A program made the position numbers and the translations under genes. 64,000 nt of DNA from CAVRJC01 sp963721435 (GTDB lineage: Bacteria; Actinomycetota; Acidimicrobiia; IMCC26256; DASPTH01). This document shows, in pieces, positions 8,993 to 16,472 of the stretch. The stretch covers positions 20,744 through 84,743 of the forward strand of contig CAVRJC010000003.1 in NCBI GenBank assembly GCA_963721435.1. The letters are read 5' to 3'. The notes beneath the pieces were generated by a model. That model was not told the origin of the DNA. It did no database searches and was given only the letters and a program-made list of their open reading frames with translations. The stretch's first letter is position 1. Each line of letters starts with the position of its first letter.

Positions 8993-10506
8993 GCGTCCAT
9001 GATGTCGGGCGCGTCCTCCGCTTCGACCATCGGCCACACGGGGAGTCCGGGGACGGCCGAGTCGGGGCAGATCGAGCGGTAGCGACAGGTCCGGCACACT
9101 TCCGGATCGGCGATGCCGGCGTACACCGTCTCGGCGCGCATCGCTTCGACGGTCGCGCGCAGCTCTTCCTCGATCGCGTCGAGGTCGTCGGCGTCGGGCT
9201 CGAAAGGCTCGGGATCCTCGCGCACGTCGGGCGACAGGTGCTCGAACGCGATCCGCAGCCGGAGCCCGCGAACCTGTGCGATCGGCGCGAGCACCCACGC
9301 CTGGAGTCGCGCTTGGCGGTCGAGGCTGAGCTGCTCGCTCCACACCTGACCGGTCTTGTAGTCGCGCGCGTCGAGGATCCCGTCGTGCACCCACAACGCA
9401 TCGATCCGCGCGGTGGCCATGAACGGCGGCATCGGCTTGCGGTGGAACCGCGCCCGCGTGATCTCGTGGCCGAGCGCGACCGCGTCGGTGGGGCAGCGGC
9501 GCGCGTGGTTGGTGAGCTCGGCGTGGACGCGCGTGTCGGTCTCGAAGCCGTTCGCCTCGAGCGCTTCCCGTACGTACGCGTCGTCCTGGCACGACCCGGA
9601 GCCGTGGATGAACCGCAGGAGATCGTGCACCTGCTGGCCGTGCACCGTGTTGCCGGAGCCGTCACTCGACGGGATCGAGAGCACGTACGCGTTGCGCCAG
9701 TCGCGGCGGCACCGGTGCCAGGTGTCGAGCCCGGTGGGCGTGAGCGAGACGATCCCAGGCAGAAAGTCACGGCGGCTGCCGTAGTGCGCGCCCGACGGGT
9801 GCTCCGGGCACGCGGCGACGTACCCGCACCCGCGACAGTCGTCACCGTTGCTCGCCACGGGCTCGCGGGTGCGCTCGCGCACGATCTGCAGTCGCGCGTC
9901 GAGCCAGGTGGTCAGCTCGATCCGCTCGACTTCGGAGTCGACGACGCGCTCGCGCGCGATGCCGCTCACGAGGTCGGCCCACACGACGCGCAGTGGCGCG
10001 CCGTCGGCCCACTTGGTGAGCCGCAGCACCGCAGTGCGCACTGCTTCGAGCTCGAGCGGATCGGAGGGGACGCGCGCGCCGTCCCAGAGCGAGAACTGGC
10101 GGACCTCCTTGGCGCCGTCGGCGTCGACGACCGCGAGGTCGACCCAGCCGCCGACGCGCACCGCGCGTACCGGCGACACGGTCGGAGTGTCGAGGTCGTG
10201 GTCCTCGTAGCGCACCGCGCGGTCACCGAAGAGCTGCACGTACCAGTGCGCAGCCTGCGCGAGGACCGCGCGCTCCTCCGGCTCGAGGTCGGGGCCGATT
10301 CCCGCGAAGTCGCCGATCTCCGGTCGGCGCAGCTCGGCGTGCGTCTCCCGGGCCGCGGCGAGGAACGCGTCCCGGAGCCGTGACCGGTGCACCGGGTCGG
10401 GGGAGGCGTCGTCGCCCGCGAACGACTTCGCGAGCCTCCGTTCACACATGGTGTCGGCCCGCCGGAGAAGGTACGGAGTGACCTTCGGGAGCGCGCCACC
10501 ATTCAT
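8989..10506 (-). CDS. tandem PD-(D/E)XK nuclease, Cas4/RecB-like, with two Fe-S cysteine sets
   Basis: 505-aa protein built from two similar halves. Each half has an N-terminal Cys (DTMCERRL near residue 20; WHRCRRDW near 275) and a C-terminal CxxCxxxxxC (CRGCGYVAAC near 230; CRTCRYRSIC near 475), the four-cysteine Fe-S arrangement of Cas4 and AddB-type nucleases. Only the second half keeps a full nuclease core (ARIDALWVHDG followed by DARDYKTG, the D...DxK motif). The matching stretch in the first half (GWVDLAVVDADG ... EVRQFSLWDG) has lost the Lys. It is therefore likely one active and one inactive module in a single chain. No cas genes are nearby. A TACGCT box lies 6 nt before the ATG, suggesting leaderless transcription. 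Confidence 0.8.
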   Translation of the reverse strand: MNGGALPKVTPYLLRRADTMCERRLAKSFAGDDASPDPVHRSRLRDAFLAAARETHAELRRPEIGDFAGIGPDLEPEERAVLAQAAHWYVQLFGDRAVRYEDHDLDTPTVSPVRAVRVGGWVDLAVVDADGAKEVRQFSLWDGARVPSDPLELEAVRTAVLRLTKWADGAPLRVVWADLVSGIARERVVDSEVERIELTTWLDARLQIVRERTREPVASNGDDCRGCGYVAACPEHPSGAHYGSRRDFLPGIVSLTPTGLDTWHRCRRDWRNAYVLSIPSSDGSGNTVHGQQVHDLLRFIHGSGSCQDDAYVREALEANGFETDTRVHAELTNHARRCPTDAVALGHEITRARFHRKPMPPFMATARIDALWVHDGILDARDYKTGQVWSEQLSLDRQARLQAWVLAPIAQVRGLRLRIAFEHLSPDVREDPEPFEPDADDLDAIEEELRATVEAMRAETVYAGIADPEVCRTCRYRSICPDSAVPGLPVWPMVEAEDAPDIMDA

Positions 10507-10512
10507 CCGCGG

Positions 10513-10518
10513 AGCGTA
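10513..10518 (-). promoter_or_regulatory. -10 box of nuclease/DUF983 operon
   Basis: TACGCT read on the minus strand, 6 nt before ATG 10506, with no Shine-Dalgarno between them. Confidence 0.4.
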
Positions 10519-10579
10519 AGCCTCGGATCGCGGGAGGGTCCGTATCTAGACTGCGGAAGTTGCCGTCGCAGGAGCGCTC

Positions 10580-11023
10580 ATGCGGATAGCCATCGGCTCC
10601 GATCACGCGGGCTACCGCTTGAAGGAGCACCTCATCTCGGTCCTGCACGACGGCGGTCACGATGTGATCGACCTCGGCACGGGGTCCGAGGAGCCGGTCG
10701 ACTACCCGCCGATCTGCGCCGGGGTGGGCCGCGAGGTCGCCGCCGGCCGCGCCGAGCGCGGGATCGTGCTGGGCGGGAGCGGCCAGGGTGAGCAGATCTC
10801 CGCCAACAAGGTGCACGGAGTGCGGGCCGCGCTCTGCAACGACCTCTACACCGCGGAGTACTCGCGGCGGCACAACGACGCCAACGTGCTGTCGATCGGC
10901 GCGCGCATCGTCGCCGAGGGGCTGGCCGACGAGATCCTGCGGGTCTGGCTCACCACGGAGTTCGAAGGTGGTCGCCACCAACGCCGGGTCGCCGAGATCC
11001 ACGACATCGAAGAAGGTGGGTAG
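10580..11023 (+). CDS. rpiB: ribose-5-phosphate isomerase B
   Basis: Interconverts ribose-5-phosphate and ribulose-5-phosphate in the pentose phosphate pathway. The 147-aa protein starts MRIAIGSDHAGYRLKEHL, the LacA/RpiB signature, and has GGSGQGEQISANK near residues 68-80. Actinobacterial RpiB uses the Glu of GEQ as catalytic base where the E. coli enzyme uses Cys. The ATG has a good Shine-Dalgarno (AGGAG at 10570-10574), and a TAGACT box lies upstream at 10547. Its stop overlaps the glyA GTG by one base, so the two are probably co-translated. Confidence 0.93.
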   Translation: MRIAIGSDHAGYRLKEHLISVLHDGGHDVIDLGTGSEEPVDYPPICAGVGREVAAGRAERGIVLGGSGQGEQISANKVHGVRAALCNDLYTAEYSRRHNDANVLSIGARIVAEGLADEILRVWLTTEFEGGRHQRRVAEIHDIEEGG

Positions 11024-12297
11024 TGAGCGCTGAGTTCGACGCGTTGACCGCGACCGATCCCGAGATCGCCGACATCATCCGCCGCGAGACCGCGCGCCAG
11101 AACACCACGGTGCAGCTGATCGCGTCGGAGAACTTCGTGTCGCCCGCGGTGCTCGCGGCCCAGGGCTCCGTGCTCACCAACAAGTACTCCGAGGGCTACC
11201 CGGGGAAGCGCTACTACGGCGGCAACGCGGTGGTCGACGATGCCGAGACGCTCGCCCGCGACCGCCTGTGCGAGCTGTTCGACGCCGACCACGCCAACGT
11301 GCAGCCGCACTCGGGCGCCAACGCCAACATGGCCGCCTTCCTCGCGCTGCTGAACCCGGGCGACAAGGTGATGGGCATGCGCCTCGACCAGGGTGGGCAC
11401 CTCACCCACGGGTCGCCGGTGAACTTCAGCGGGCGCCTCTACGACTTCGTCGCCTACGGCGTCGATCCCGAGTCGGAGACCCTCGACTACGACGAGATCC
11501 GCAAGCTCGCGCTCGACGCGCAGCCGAAGATGATCATCGCGGGCGCGACGGCGTACCCGAGGGTCATCGACTTCGCCGCGTTCCGCGAGATCGCCGACGT
11601 GTGCGGCGCGCTGCTGCTCGTCGACGCCGCGCACATCGCGGGCCTGATCGCGGGAGGTGCACACCCGTCACCGGTGCCGTATGCCGACGTCGTCACCATG
11701 ACCACGCACAAGACGCTGCGCGGCCCGCGTGCGGGTGCGATCATCAGTCGCGCCGAGCACGGCGCCGCGATCGACAAGGCGGTCTTCCCCGGCATGCAGG
11801 GCGGTCCGTTGATGCACGTGATCGCGGCGAAGGCGGTCGCCTTCCGCGAGGCGCTGCAGCCGTCGTTCTCCGACTACGCGGCTGCGATCGTCACGAATGC
11901 CGCCGCGCTCGCGGCCGCGCTGGCCGACGAAGGGTTCCGCATCGTGTCGGGTGGCACCGACAACCACCTCATGCTCGTCGACCTGCGGCCCTTCGGCGTC
12001 ACCGGGAAGGTGGCGCAGGAGGCGCTCGACCGCGCCGGGATCACCTGCAACAAGAACGCGATCCCGAACGACCCCGAGAAGCCGTTCGTCACGAGCGGGT
12101 TGCGCCTCGGTACCGCCGCGGTCACGACCGCAGGGATGCGCGAGGCGGAGATGGGGGAGATCGCGGCACTGATCGCCCAGGTGCTGCGCAAGACGGGCGA
12201 CGAGCACATCGCCGGCGACGTTGCCAATGATGTGATGGAGCAGGTCAACGACCTGTGCGCGCGCTTCAGGCCCTACCCCGACCTGTTCGAGCAGTAG
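11023..12297 (+). CDS. glyA: serine hydroxymethyltransferase
   Basis: PLP enzyme that converts serine and tetrahydrofolate to glycine and methylene-tetrahydrofolate. The 424-aa length is standard. The PLP-binding Lys is residue 230 in TTHKTLRGPR, and LTNKYSEGYPGKRYYGG near 50 is the conserved substrate-binding block. GTG 11023 overlaps the rpiB stop (TAGTGAG). It lies in the run rpiB-glyA-wecA-atp, all on the plus strand with short gaps. Confidence 0.96.
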   Translation: MSAEFDALTATDPEIADIIRRETARQNTTVQLIASENFVSPAVLAAQGSVLTNKYSEGYPGKRYYGGNAVVDDAETLARDRLCELFDADHANVQPHSGANANMAAFLALLNPGDKVMGMRLDQGGHLTHGSPVNFSGRLYDFVAYGVDPESETLDYDEIRKLALDAQPKMIIAGATAYPRVIDFAAFREIADVCGALLLVDAAHIAGLIAGGAHPSPVPYADVVTMTTHKTLRGPRAGAIISRAEHGAAIDKAVFPGMQGGPLMHVIAAKAVAFREALQPSFSDYAAAIVTNAAALAAALADEGFRIVSGGTDNHLMLVDLRPFGVTGKVAQEALDRAGITCNKNAIPNDPEKPFVTSGLRLGTAAVTTAGMREAEMGEIAALIAQVLRKTGDEHIAGDVANDVMEQVNDLCARFRPYPDLFEQ

Positions 12298-12309
12298 GCG
12301 AACCAGCTC

Positions 12310-13488
12310 TTGCCCAACTACATCCTCGTTGCGGGGATCGCCGCGGTCGTCACGTTCCTCCTCACCTTCGTGATGAGGTGGGCAGCACCACGGATCGGTG
12401 CCATCGCCATGCCTGGCCCTCGCAGCGTGCACACGACGCCGTTGCCGTCACTGGGCGGTGCGGCGATGTTCGTGGGCTTCCTCGTCGCGTTCGCGGTCGC
12501 GTCACAGGTCGACCAGTTCCGTGAGATGTTCACCGACAACACGGAGCCGGTCGGGTTGCTCCTCGCCGCGGCGGTGATGTTCCTCGTCGGCGCGATCGAC
12601 GACATCCGCCCGGTGTCACCGCCCGCCAAGATCGCCGGCCAGGTGCTCAGTGGCAGCGTGCTGTCGCTGCTCGGCGTCACCATGCTGTTCTTCCGGGTGC
12701 CGTTCGCGAACTCCGAGTTCGTGGTGCTGTCGCCCGATCTCGCGCCGCTCGTGACGGTCATCGGTGTCGTGCTGCTCGCCAACGCGATCAACCTCATCGA
12801 CGGCCTCGACGGGCTCGCGGCCGGCATCGTGTTCATCGCCGCCGGCGCGATGTTCCTCTACGCCGATCGGCTGTTCAAAGCCGGCCTCCTCGGTGGCTCC
12901 AACATGGCGCCGCTCGTTGCCGCGATCACGGTCGGTGTGTGCGCAGGGTTCCTGCCGCACAACTTCAGCCCTGCGCGCATCATCATGGGCGACGCGGGCG
13001 CGATGTTCCTCGGCTTGCTCATGGCCACGCTCGTGATCACGATCGGTGGCCGAACGTCGGACCCGTTCAGCGGCCAGACCTACTTCTACTTCGCGCCGTT
13101 GCTGATCCCGCTCGTGATCCTCGGCGTGCCGATCATCGACACCGCGTTCTCGTTCGTGCGGCGCCTGCTGAAGGGGCAGAACTTCGCGCAACGCGACGAG
13201 GAGCACCTGCACCACCGGCTCATGCGCATGGGCCACGGCCCGCGTCGCGCCGTGATCATCCTGTGGGCGTGGACCGCGCTGCTGTCCGCGGTGGTGCTGC
13301 TGCCGACGTTCACCAACCGCGGCAACTCGCTGGTGCCGCTCGGCGTCGTGGGGATGGGGCTGCTGCTCTACGTCTACTTCCATCCGGGCGTCCGGAGCGT
13401 GCGCGAGGAGGCCGCGTTGGCGAAGGAGTCGGCGGCCTCCGACGACGTCGTTGCGCTCGACGAGCGCCGACGGAGGAAAAGCGGCTAG
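12310..13488 (+). CDS. wecA: MraY/WecA-type undecaprenyl/decaprenyl-phosphate glycosyl-1-phosphate transferase
   Basis: Polytopic membrane enzyme (392 aa, about 10-11 helices) that transfers a sugar-1-phosphate, probably GlcNAc-1-P, from a UDP-sugar to polyprenyl phosphate, starting cell-wall linker or polysaccharide synthesis. Visible motifs are GAIDDIRPVS near residue 96, NLIDGLDGLA near 160, GDAGAMFLG near 228 and the cytoplasmic HLHHR near 300. The start is TTG 12310, 12 nt after glyA. The M. tuberculosis homologue Rv1302 also sits just before the atp operon, which supports the WecA assignment over MraY. Confidence 0.88.
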   Translation: MPNYILVAGIAAVVTFLLTFVMRWAAPRIGAIAMPGPRSVHTTPLPSLGGAAMFVGFLVAFAVASQVDQFREMFTDNTEPVGLLLAAAVMFLVGAIDDIRPVSPPAKIAGQVLSGSVLSLLGVTMLFFRVPFANSEFVVLSPDLAPLVTVIGVVLLANAINLIDGLDGLAAGIVFIAAGAMFLYADRLFKAGLLGGSNMAPLVAAITVGVCAGFLPHNFSPARIIMGDAGAMFLGLLMATLVITIGGRTSDPFSGQTYFYFAPLLIPLVILGVPIIDTAFSFVRRLLKGQNFAQRDEEHLHHRLMRMGHGPRRAVIILWAWTALLSAVVLLPTFTNRGNSLVPLGVVGMGLLLYVYFHPGVRSVREEAALAKESAASDDVVALDERRRRKSG

Positions 13489-13514
13489 AAAGCAGAGTTC
13501 TGCGGGCCTCCGAG

Positions 13515-13544
13515 TTGCATCGCCGGAAATGCGTCCGCTAGTTT
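13515..13544 (+). promoter_or_regulatory. candidate atp operon promoter
   Basis: TTGCAT (13515-13520) and TAGTTT (13539-13544) are spaced 18 bp apart in the only sizeable gap (114 bp) between wecA and the first atpI-like gene. It would give a leader of about 50 nt ending in the GAGGGGG ribosome site. Confidence 0.35.
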
Positions 13545-13602
13545 GAGAAAAGATTCACAAGCTCCCTGCGCAGCGACGCGCGGGGGTCTGAGGGGGAATC
13601 GT

Positions 13603-13863
13603 GTGGACGCCGCCGACGAGACGGCAAGAGAGCAGAAGGGGTACGGCGACGGGCTGACCCAGGCATTGACCCTCGTGGTCGGTCCTGTGCTCTTCGGCGC
13701 ACTGGGCGCCTTGCTCGATCACCTGCTCGGTACCGCCCCGCTGTTCCTCATCATCCTCGGCCTGTTCGGCGTGCTCGCCTCCGCCGTCACCGCGTACTAC
13801 GAGTACAAGGGCCGCATGGCGCTTCACGAAGAGGGGAAGCCGTGGGCACGACGCATGCGGTGA
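13603..13863 (+). CDS. AtpZ/AtpI-like small membrane protein
   Basis: 86-aa protein with a charged N-terminus and two hydrophobic helices (ALTLVVGPVLFGALGALL and FLIILGLFGVLASAVTAYYE). This two-helix pattern just upstream of atpI/atpB is that of AtpZ-type ATP synthase accessory proteins, implicated in Mg2+ handling or c-ring assembly. GTG 13603 is chosen because GAGGGGG lies 6-12 nt upstream; an earlier ATG at 13543 would start inside the predicted promoter. It overlaps the following atpI by 22 bases. Confidence 0.75.
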   Translation: MDAADETAREQKGYGDGLTQALTLVVGPVLFGALGALLDHLLGTAPLFLIILGLFGVLASAVTAYYEYKGRMALHEEGKPWARRMR

Positions 13864-14312
13864 ACCCCCCCGTCGCCTACGAGGGCGAGATCGCGCGCGA
13901 CCTCGTGCGGCGCATGCTCCTCGTCACGCCGATCGTGCTGCTCGTCGCCGGCGTGTTCCGCGGCCTCGACGGCCTCGTCAGCGCTTTGATCGGGCTCGTG
14001 CTGGTGGCGCTCAACTTCCTCGCGTCGGCGCGGCTCATCACCTGGGTCGCGCAGCGCTCGCCCGGCGCGGTCATGGGCGTCATGCTCGGCGGCTTCGTCG
14101 TACGCATCGGCATCCTCTTCGGCATCGCGCTCGCGCTCGAGCAGGTGTCGTGGATCGACGTCCCCGTGCTCGTGCTCACGGTCGCGGTGGTGCACATCTC
14201 GCTGCTCACGTGGGAGACCCGCCACGTGAGCCTCACGCTCGGTGCGCCCGGCCTCAAGCCGGGCAAGAGCTACGGCCACGAGAGATTCGGCCAAGAGAAA
14301 CTAGGAAGGTAG
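13842..14312 (+). CDS. atpI: ATP synthase protein I (AtpI)
   Basis: 156-aa membrane protein with four hydrophobic segments from about residue 25 to 130 (LLVTPIVLLVAGVF, GLVSALIGLVLVALNFLAS, VMGVMLGGFVVRIGILFGIAL, VPVLVLTVAVVHISLLTW). AtpI assists c-ring assembly and is usually the first gene of atp operons. GTG 13842 is preceded by GAGGGGAAG. It overlaps the preceding AtpZ-like gene and is followed 3 nt later by atpB. Confidence 0.8.
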   Translation: MGTTHAVNPPVAYEGEIARDLVRRMLLVTPIVLLVAGVFRGLDGLVSALIGLVLVALNFLASARLITWVAQRSPGAVMGVMLGGFVVRIGILFGIALALEQVSWIDVPVLVLTVAVVHISLLTWETRHVSLTLGAPGLKPGKSYGHERFGQEKLGR

Positions 14313-14315
14313 GAA

Positions 14316-15089
14316 TTGCCTGTTCTCGGCGGTTTCGTGTTCCCACCGGTCGACGAGCTCTTCCGGTGGAAGGACATCTGGTTCGAAGGAACGCCGTTCG
14401 CGATCAACAAGACGGTGATCCTGATCATCCTCTCGTCGATCTTCGTGATCGCCTTCATGTTCTCGGGCAGCCGGAAGATGAAGCTGCAGCCGAGCGGCAT
14501 GCAGAACGTCGTCGAGATGACGTACGAGTTCATCGACAACGGCATCACGAGAGACGTCGTCGGTCATGACGCGGAGCGGTACACGCCGTTCCTCGGCACC
14601 CTCTTCCTCTGGATCCTCTTCCTCAACTTCTGGGAAGTGATCCCCGGCATCCAGTTCCCCCCGACGTCTCGCATGGGTGTCCCGGGGTTCCTGGCGATCA
14701 TGGTCTACGGGATCTACCTGTTCGTCGGGTTCAAGCACCACAAGCTCAAGTACCTCACCGGGCACCTGTTCCCGCCGGGTGTGCCGAAATTCCTCTACAT
14801 CCTCGTGACGCCGATCGAGTTCGTGCAGCTGTTCCTCGTGCGGCCCTTCTCGCTCGCAGTCCGACTTCTCGCCAACATGATGGCGGGCCACATCCTGCTC
14901 ACCGCGCTGTCGCTGCTCACGGCGTACGCGGTGAACAACGTCGGCGTCCTCAAGCTCGTGGCGATCCCCGCGTTCGCACTGAACGTGGCAGTCACGGGAT
15001 TCGAGATCCTCGTCGGCTTCCTGCAGGCGTACATCTTCACGCTGCTCGCCGCCGTCTACATCGGCGACTCGCTGCACCCTGATCACTGA
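14316..15089 (+). CDS. atpB: ATP synthase F0 subunit a
   Basis: Membrane subunit forming the two proton half-channels beside the c-ring. The 257-aa protein keeps the essential Arg in FSLAVRLLANMMAGH (about residue 183) and the C-terminal FEILVGFLQAYIFTLL helix. The start is TTG 14316 with AGGAAGG at 14303-14309, giving 6-nt spacing. First core structural gene of the operon. Confidence 0.96.
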   Translation: MPVLGGFVFPPVDELFRWKDIWFEGTPFAINKTVILIILSSIFVIAFMFSGSRKMKLQPSGMQNVVEMTYEFIDNGITRDVVGHDAERYTPFLGTLFLWILFLNFWEVIPGIQFPPTSRMGVPGFLAIMVYGIYLFVGFKHHKLKYLTGHLFPPGVPKFLYILVTPIEFVQLFLVRPFSLAVRLLANMMAGHILLTALSLLTAYAVNNVGVLKLVAIPAFALNVAVTGFEILVGFLQAYIFTLLAAVYIGDSLHPDH

Positions 15090-15125
15090 CAGCTCGCAAC
15101 CGAAAACAACCAGGAGATAACCATC

Positions 15126-15386
15126 ATGTCCACTCTGCTCCTTGCGGCCCAGCAGGCCGGTGAGCTCAAGGCCGGTCTGCAGTCGATCGGTGCCGGCATC
15201 GTGTACGGCGCCGCGGCCATCGGCCCGGGCATCGGCATCGGCCTCGTGGTCGGCAGCGCCATCACCGCGATGGCCCGTCAACCCGAGATGCAGGGCACCA
15301 TCCGCACGACGATGTTCCTCGGTATCGCGTTCACCGAGGCGCTCGCCCTGTTCGGTTTCGTGCTCTTCTTCCTCGCCAAGAGCTAG
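15126..15386 (+). CDS. atpE: ATP synthase F0 subunit c
   Basis: 86-aa hairpin protein of the rotating c-ring. The Gly-rich helix 1 (GPGIGIG, residues 33-39), polar loop RQP (51-53) and ion-carrying Glu 71 in AFTEALALFG are all present. Residues around Glu 71 look like a proton rather than a sodium site, though this is an inference. ATG 15126 has AGGAG at 15111-15115. Confidence 0.97.
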   Translation: MSTLLLAAQQAGELKAGLQSIGAGIVYGAAAIGPGIGIGLVVGSAITAMARQPEMQGTIRTTMFLGIAFTEALALFGFVLFFLAKS

Positions 15387-15395
15387 GGGAACGCT

Positions 15396-15938
15396 GTGCT
15401 TGCAACCTTGTTCCTCGCTGCCGCGAAGGTGGAGGACGTCAAGGCCAAGAACCCGATCCTGCCCGAGGGCAAAGAGATCCTCTGGGCGTCGATCGCGTTC
15501 GTCATCGTGTTGTCGTTGCTGGCGTGGAAGGCGTGGCCTGCGGTGAAGGCCGGGCTCAAGGCGCGCCAGGACCGCATCGCGAGCGACCTCAGCAAGGCCG
15601 AGGAGGCACGCGTGGAAGCCGAGACCTCGCTCGAGGACTACCGCCGTCAGCTCGCGGATGCGCGCAATGAGGCGGCCGGGATCATCGAAGAGGCCCGTCA
15701 GGATGCCGAGCGCGTGCGCCGGGAGCGCATCGCCGCGATCGACGACGAGCTCGCAGGCATGCGTGCGCGTGCGGCCGAGGACATCCGGCTCGCCACGGAG
15801 CGGGCGATGAGCGACCTCTCGACGCGCGTCGCCGAGCTGTCGATCGAATTGGCCGAGAAGGTCGTCGAGCGCAACCTCGACCACGACACGCAGATCGCGC
15901 TGATCGAGAACTACATCAACCAGGTAGGGAGCAACTAA
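15396..15938 (+). CDS. atpF: ATP synthase F0 subunit b
   Basis: 180-aa peripheral stalk subunit. One transmembrane helix (ILWASIAFVIVLSLLAW, about 28-44) is followed by a long charged helix rich in Ala/Glu/Arg that dimerises and contacts delta. GTG 15396 lies 9 nt after atpE with AGGGGA before it. The stalk is of normal length; this is the simple b form, not the mycobacterial b-delta fusion. Confidence 0.95.
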   Translation: MLATLFLAAAKVEDVKAKNPILPEGKEILWASIAFVIVLSLLAWKAWPAVKAGLKARQDRIASDLSKAEEARVEAETSLEDYRRQLADARNEAAGIIEEARQDAERVRRERIAAIDDELAGMRARAAEDIRLATERAMSDLSTRVAELSIELAEKVVERNLDHDTQIALIENYINQVGSN

Positions 15939-15940
15939 CC

Positions 15941-16471
15941 GTGCCCGAGAGCTCGCGGATCGAGGCGTACGCCAACGCGCTCCTCGAAGTCGCGCGCGTG
16001 GAAGGCCACCTCGCAGAAGTCGAGGATGAGCTGTTCCGATTCGCGCGCACCTTCGAGGGCAACGACGAACTGCGCATGGCGCTGAGCGACCGCGCGTTGC
16101 CCGCCGACCGCCGGGTCGCGGTGGTCGAGGAGCTGCTCGGCGAGAAGGCCCTGCAGACGAGCATGGCCCTCGCCTCGTTCGTGGTCTCGTCGGGACGCGC
16201 CGGTGAGTTCTCGGAGATCGTCGACCGGTTCGTGGAGCTCGCCGCCGCGGAGCGGAAGCAAGCCATCGCGGAGGTGCGCAGCGCGATCCCGCTCGACCAG
16301 GAGCAGATCGATCGCCTGCGGGTCGCGCTGAACCGTGCAACCGACAAGGACGTCGAAGTGAAGGTGATCGTCGATCCGTCGGTGATGGGCGGCATCGTGG
16401 CCACCATCGGCGACATCGTGATCGACGGCTCCGTCCGTCATCGGCTCGAGCAACTGAAAGAGCAGATCTGA
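15941..16471 (+). CDS. atpH: ATP synthase F1 subunit delta
   Basis: 176-aa stalk subunit linking b to the top of the alpha3beta3 head. The N-terminal helical bundle (RIEAYANALLEVA) and the C-terminal VDPSVMGGIVATIGDIVIDGSV motif are characteristic. The GTG start lies 2 nt after atpF, and atpA begins 1 nt after its stop. Confidence 0.95.
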   Translation: MPESSRIEAYANALLEVARVEGHLAEVEDELFRFARTFEGNDELRMALSDRALPADRRVAVVEELLGEKALQTSMALASFVVSSGRAGEFSEIVDRFVELAAAERKQAIAEVRSAIPLDQEQIDRLRVALNRATDKDVEVKVIVDPSVMGGIVATIGDIVIDGSVRHRLEQLKEQI

Positions 16472-16472
16472 C

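Noticed and set aside
10580..11023. rpiB lacking the E. coli catalytic Cys
   Set aside because: Actinobacterial RpiB normally uses Glu in GEQ instead, so this is expected.
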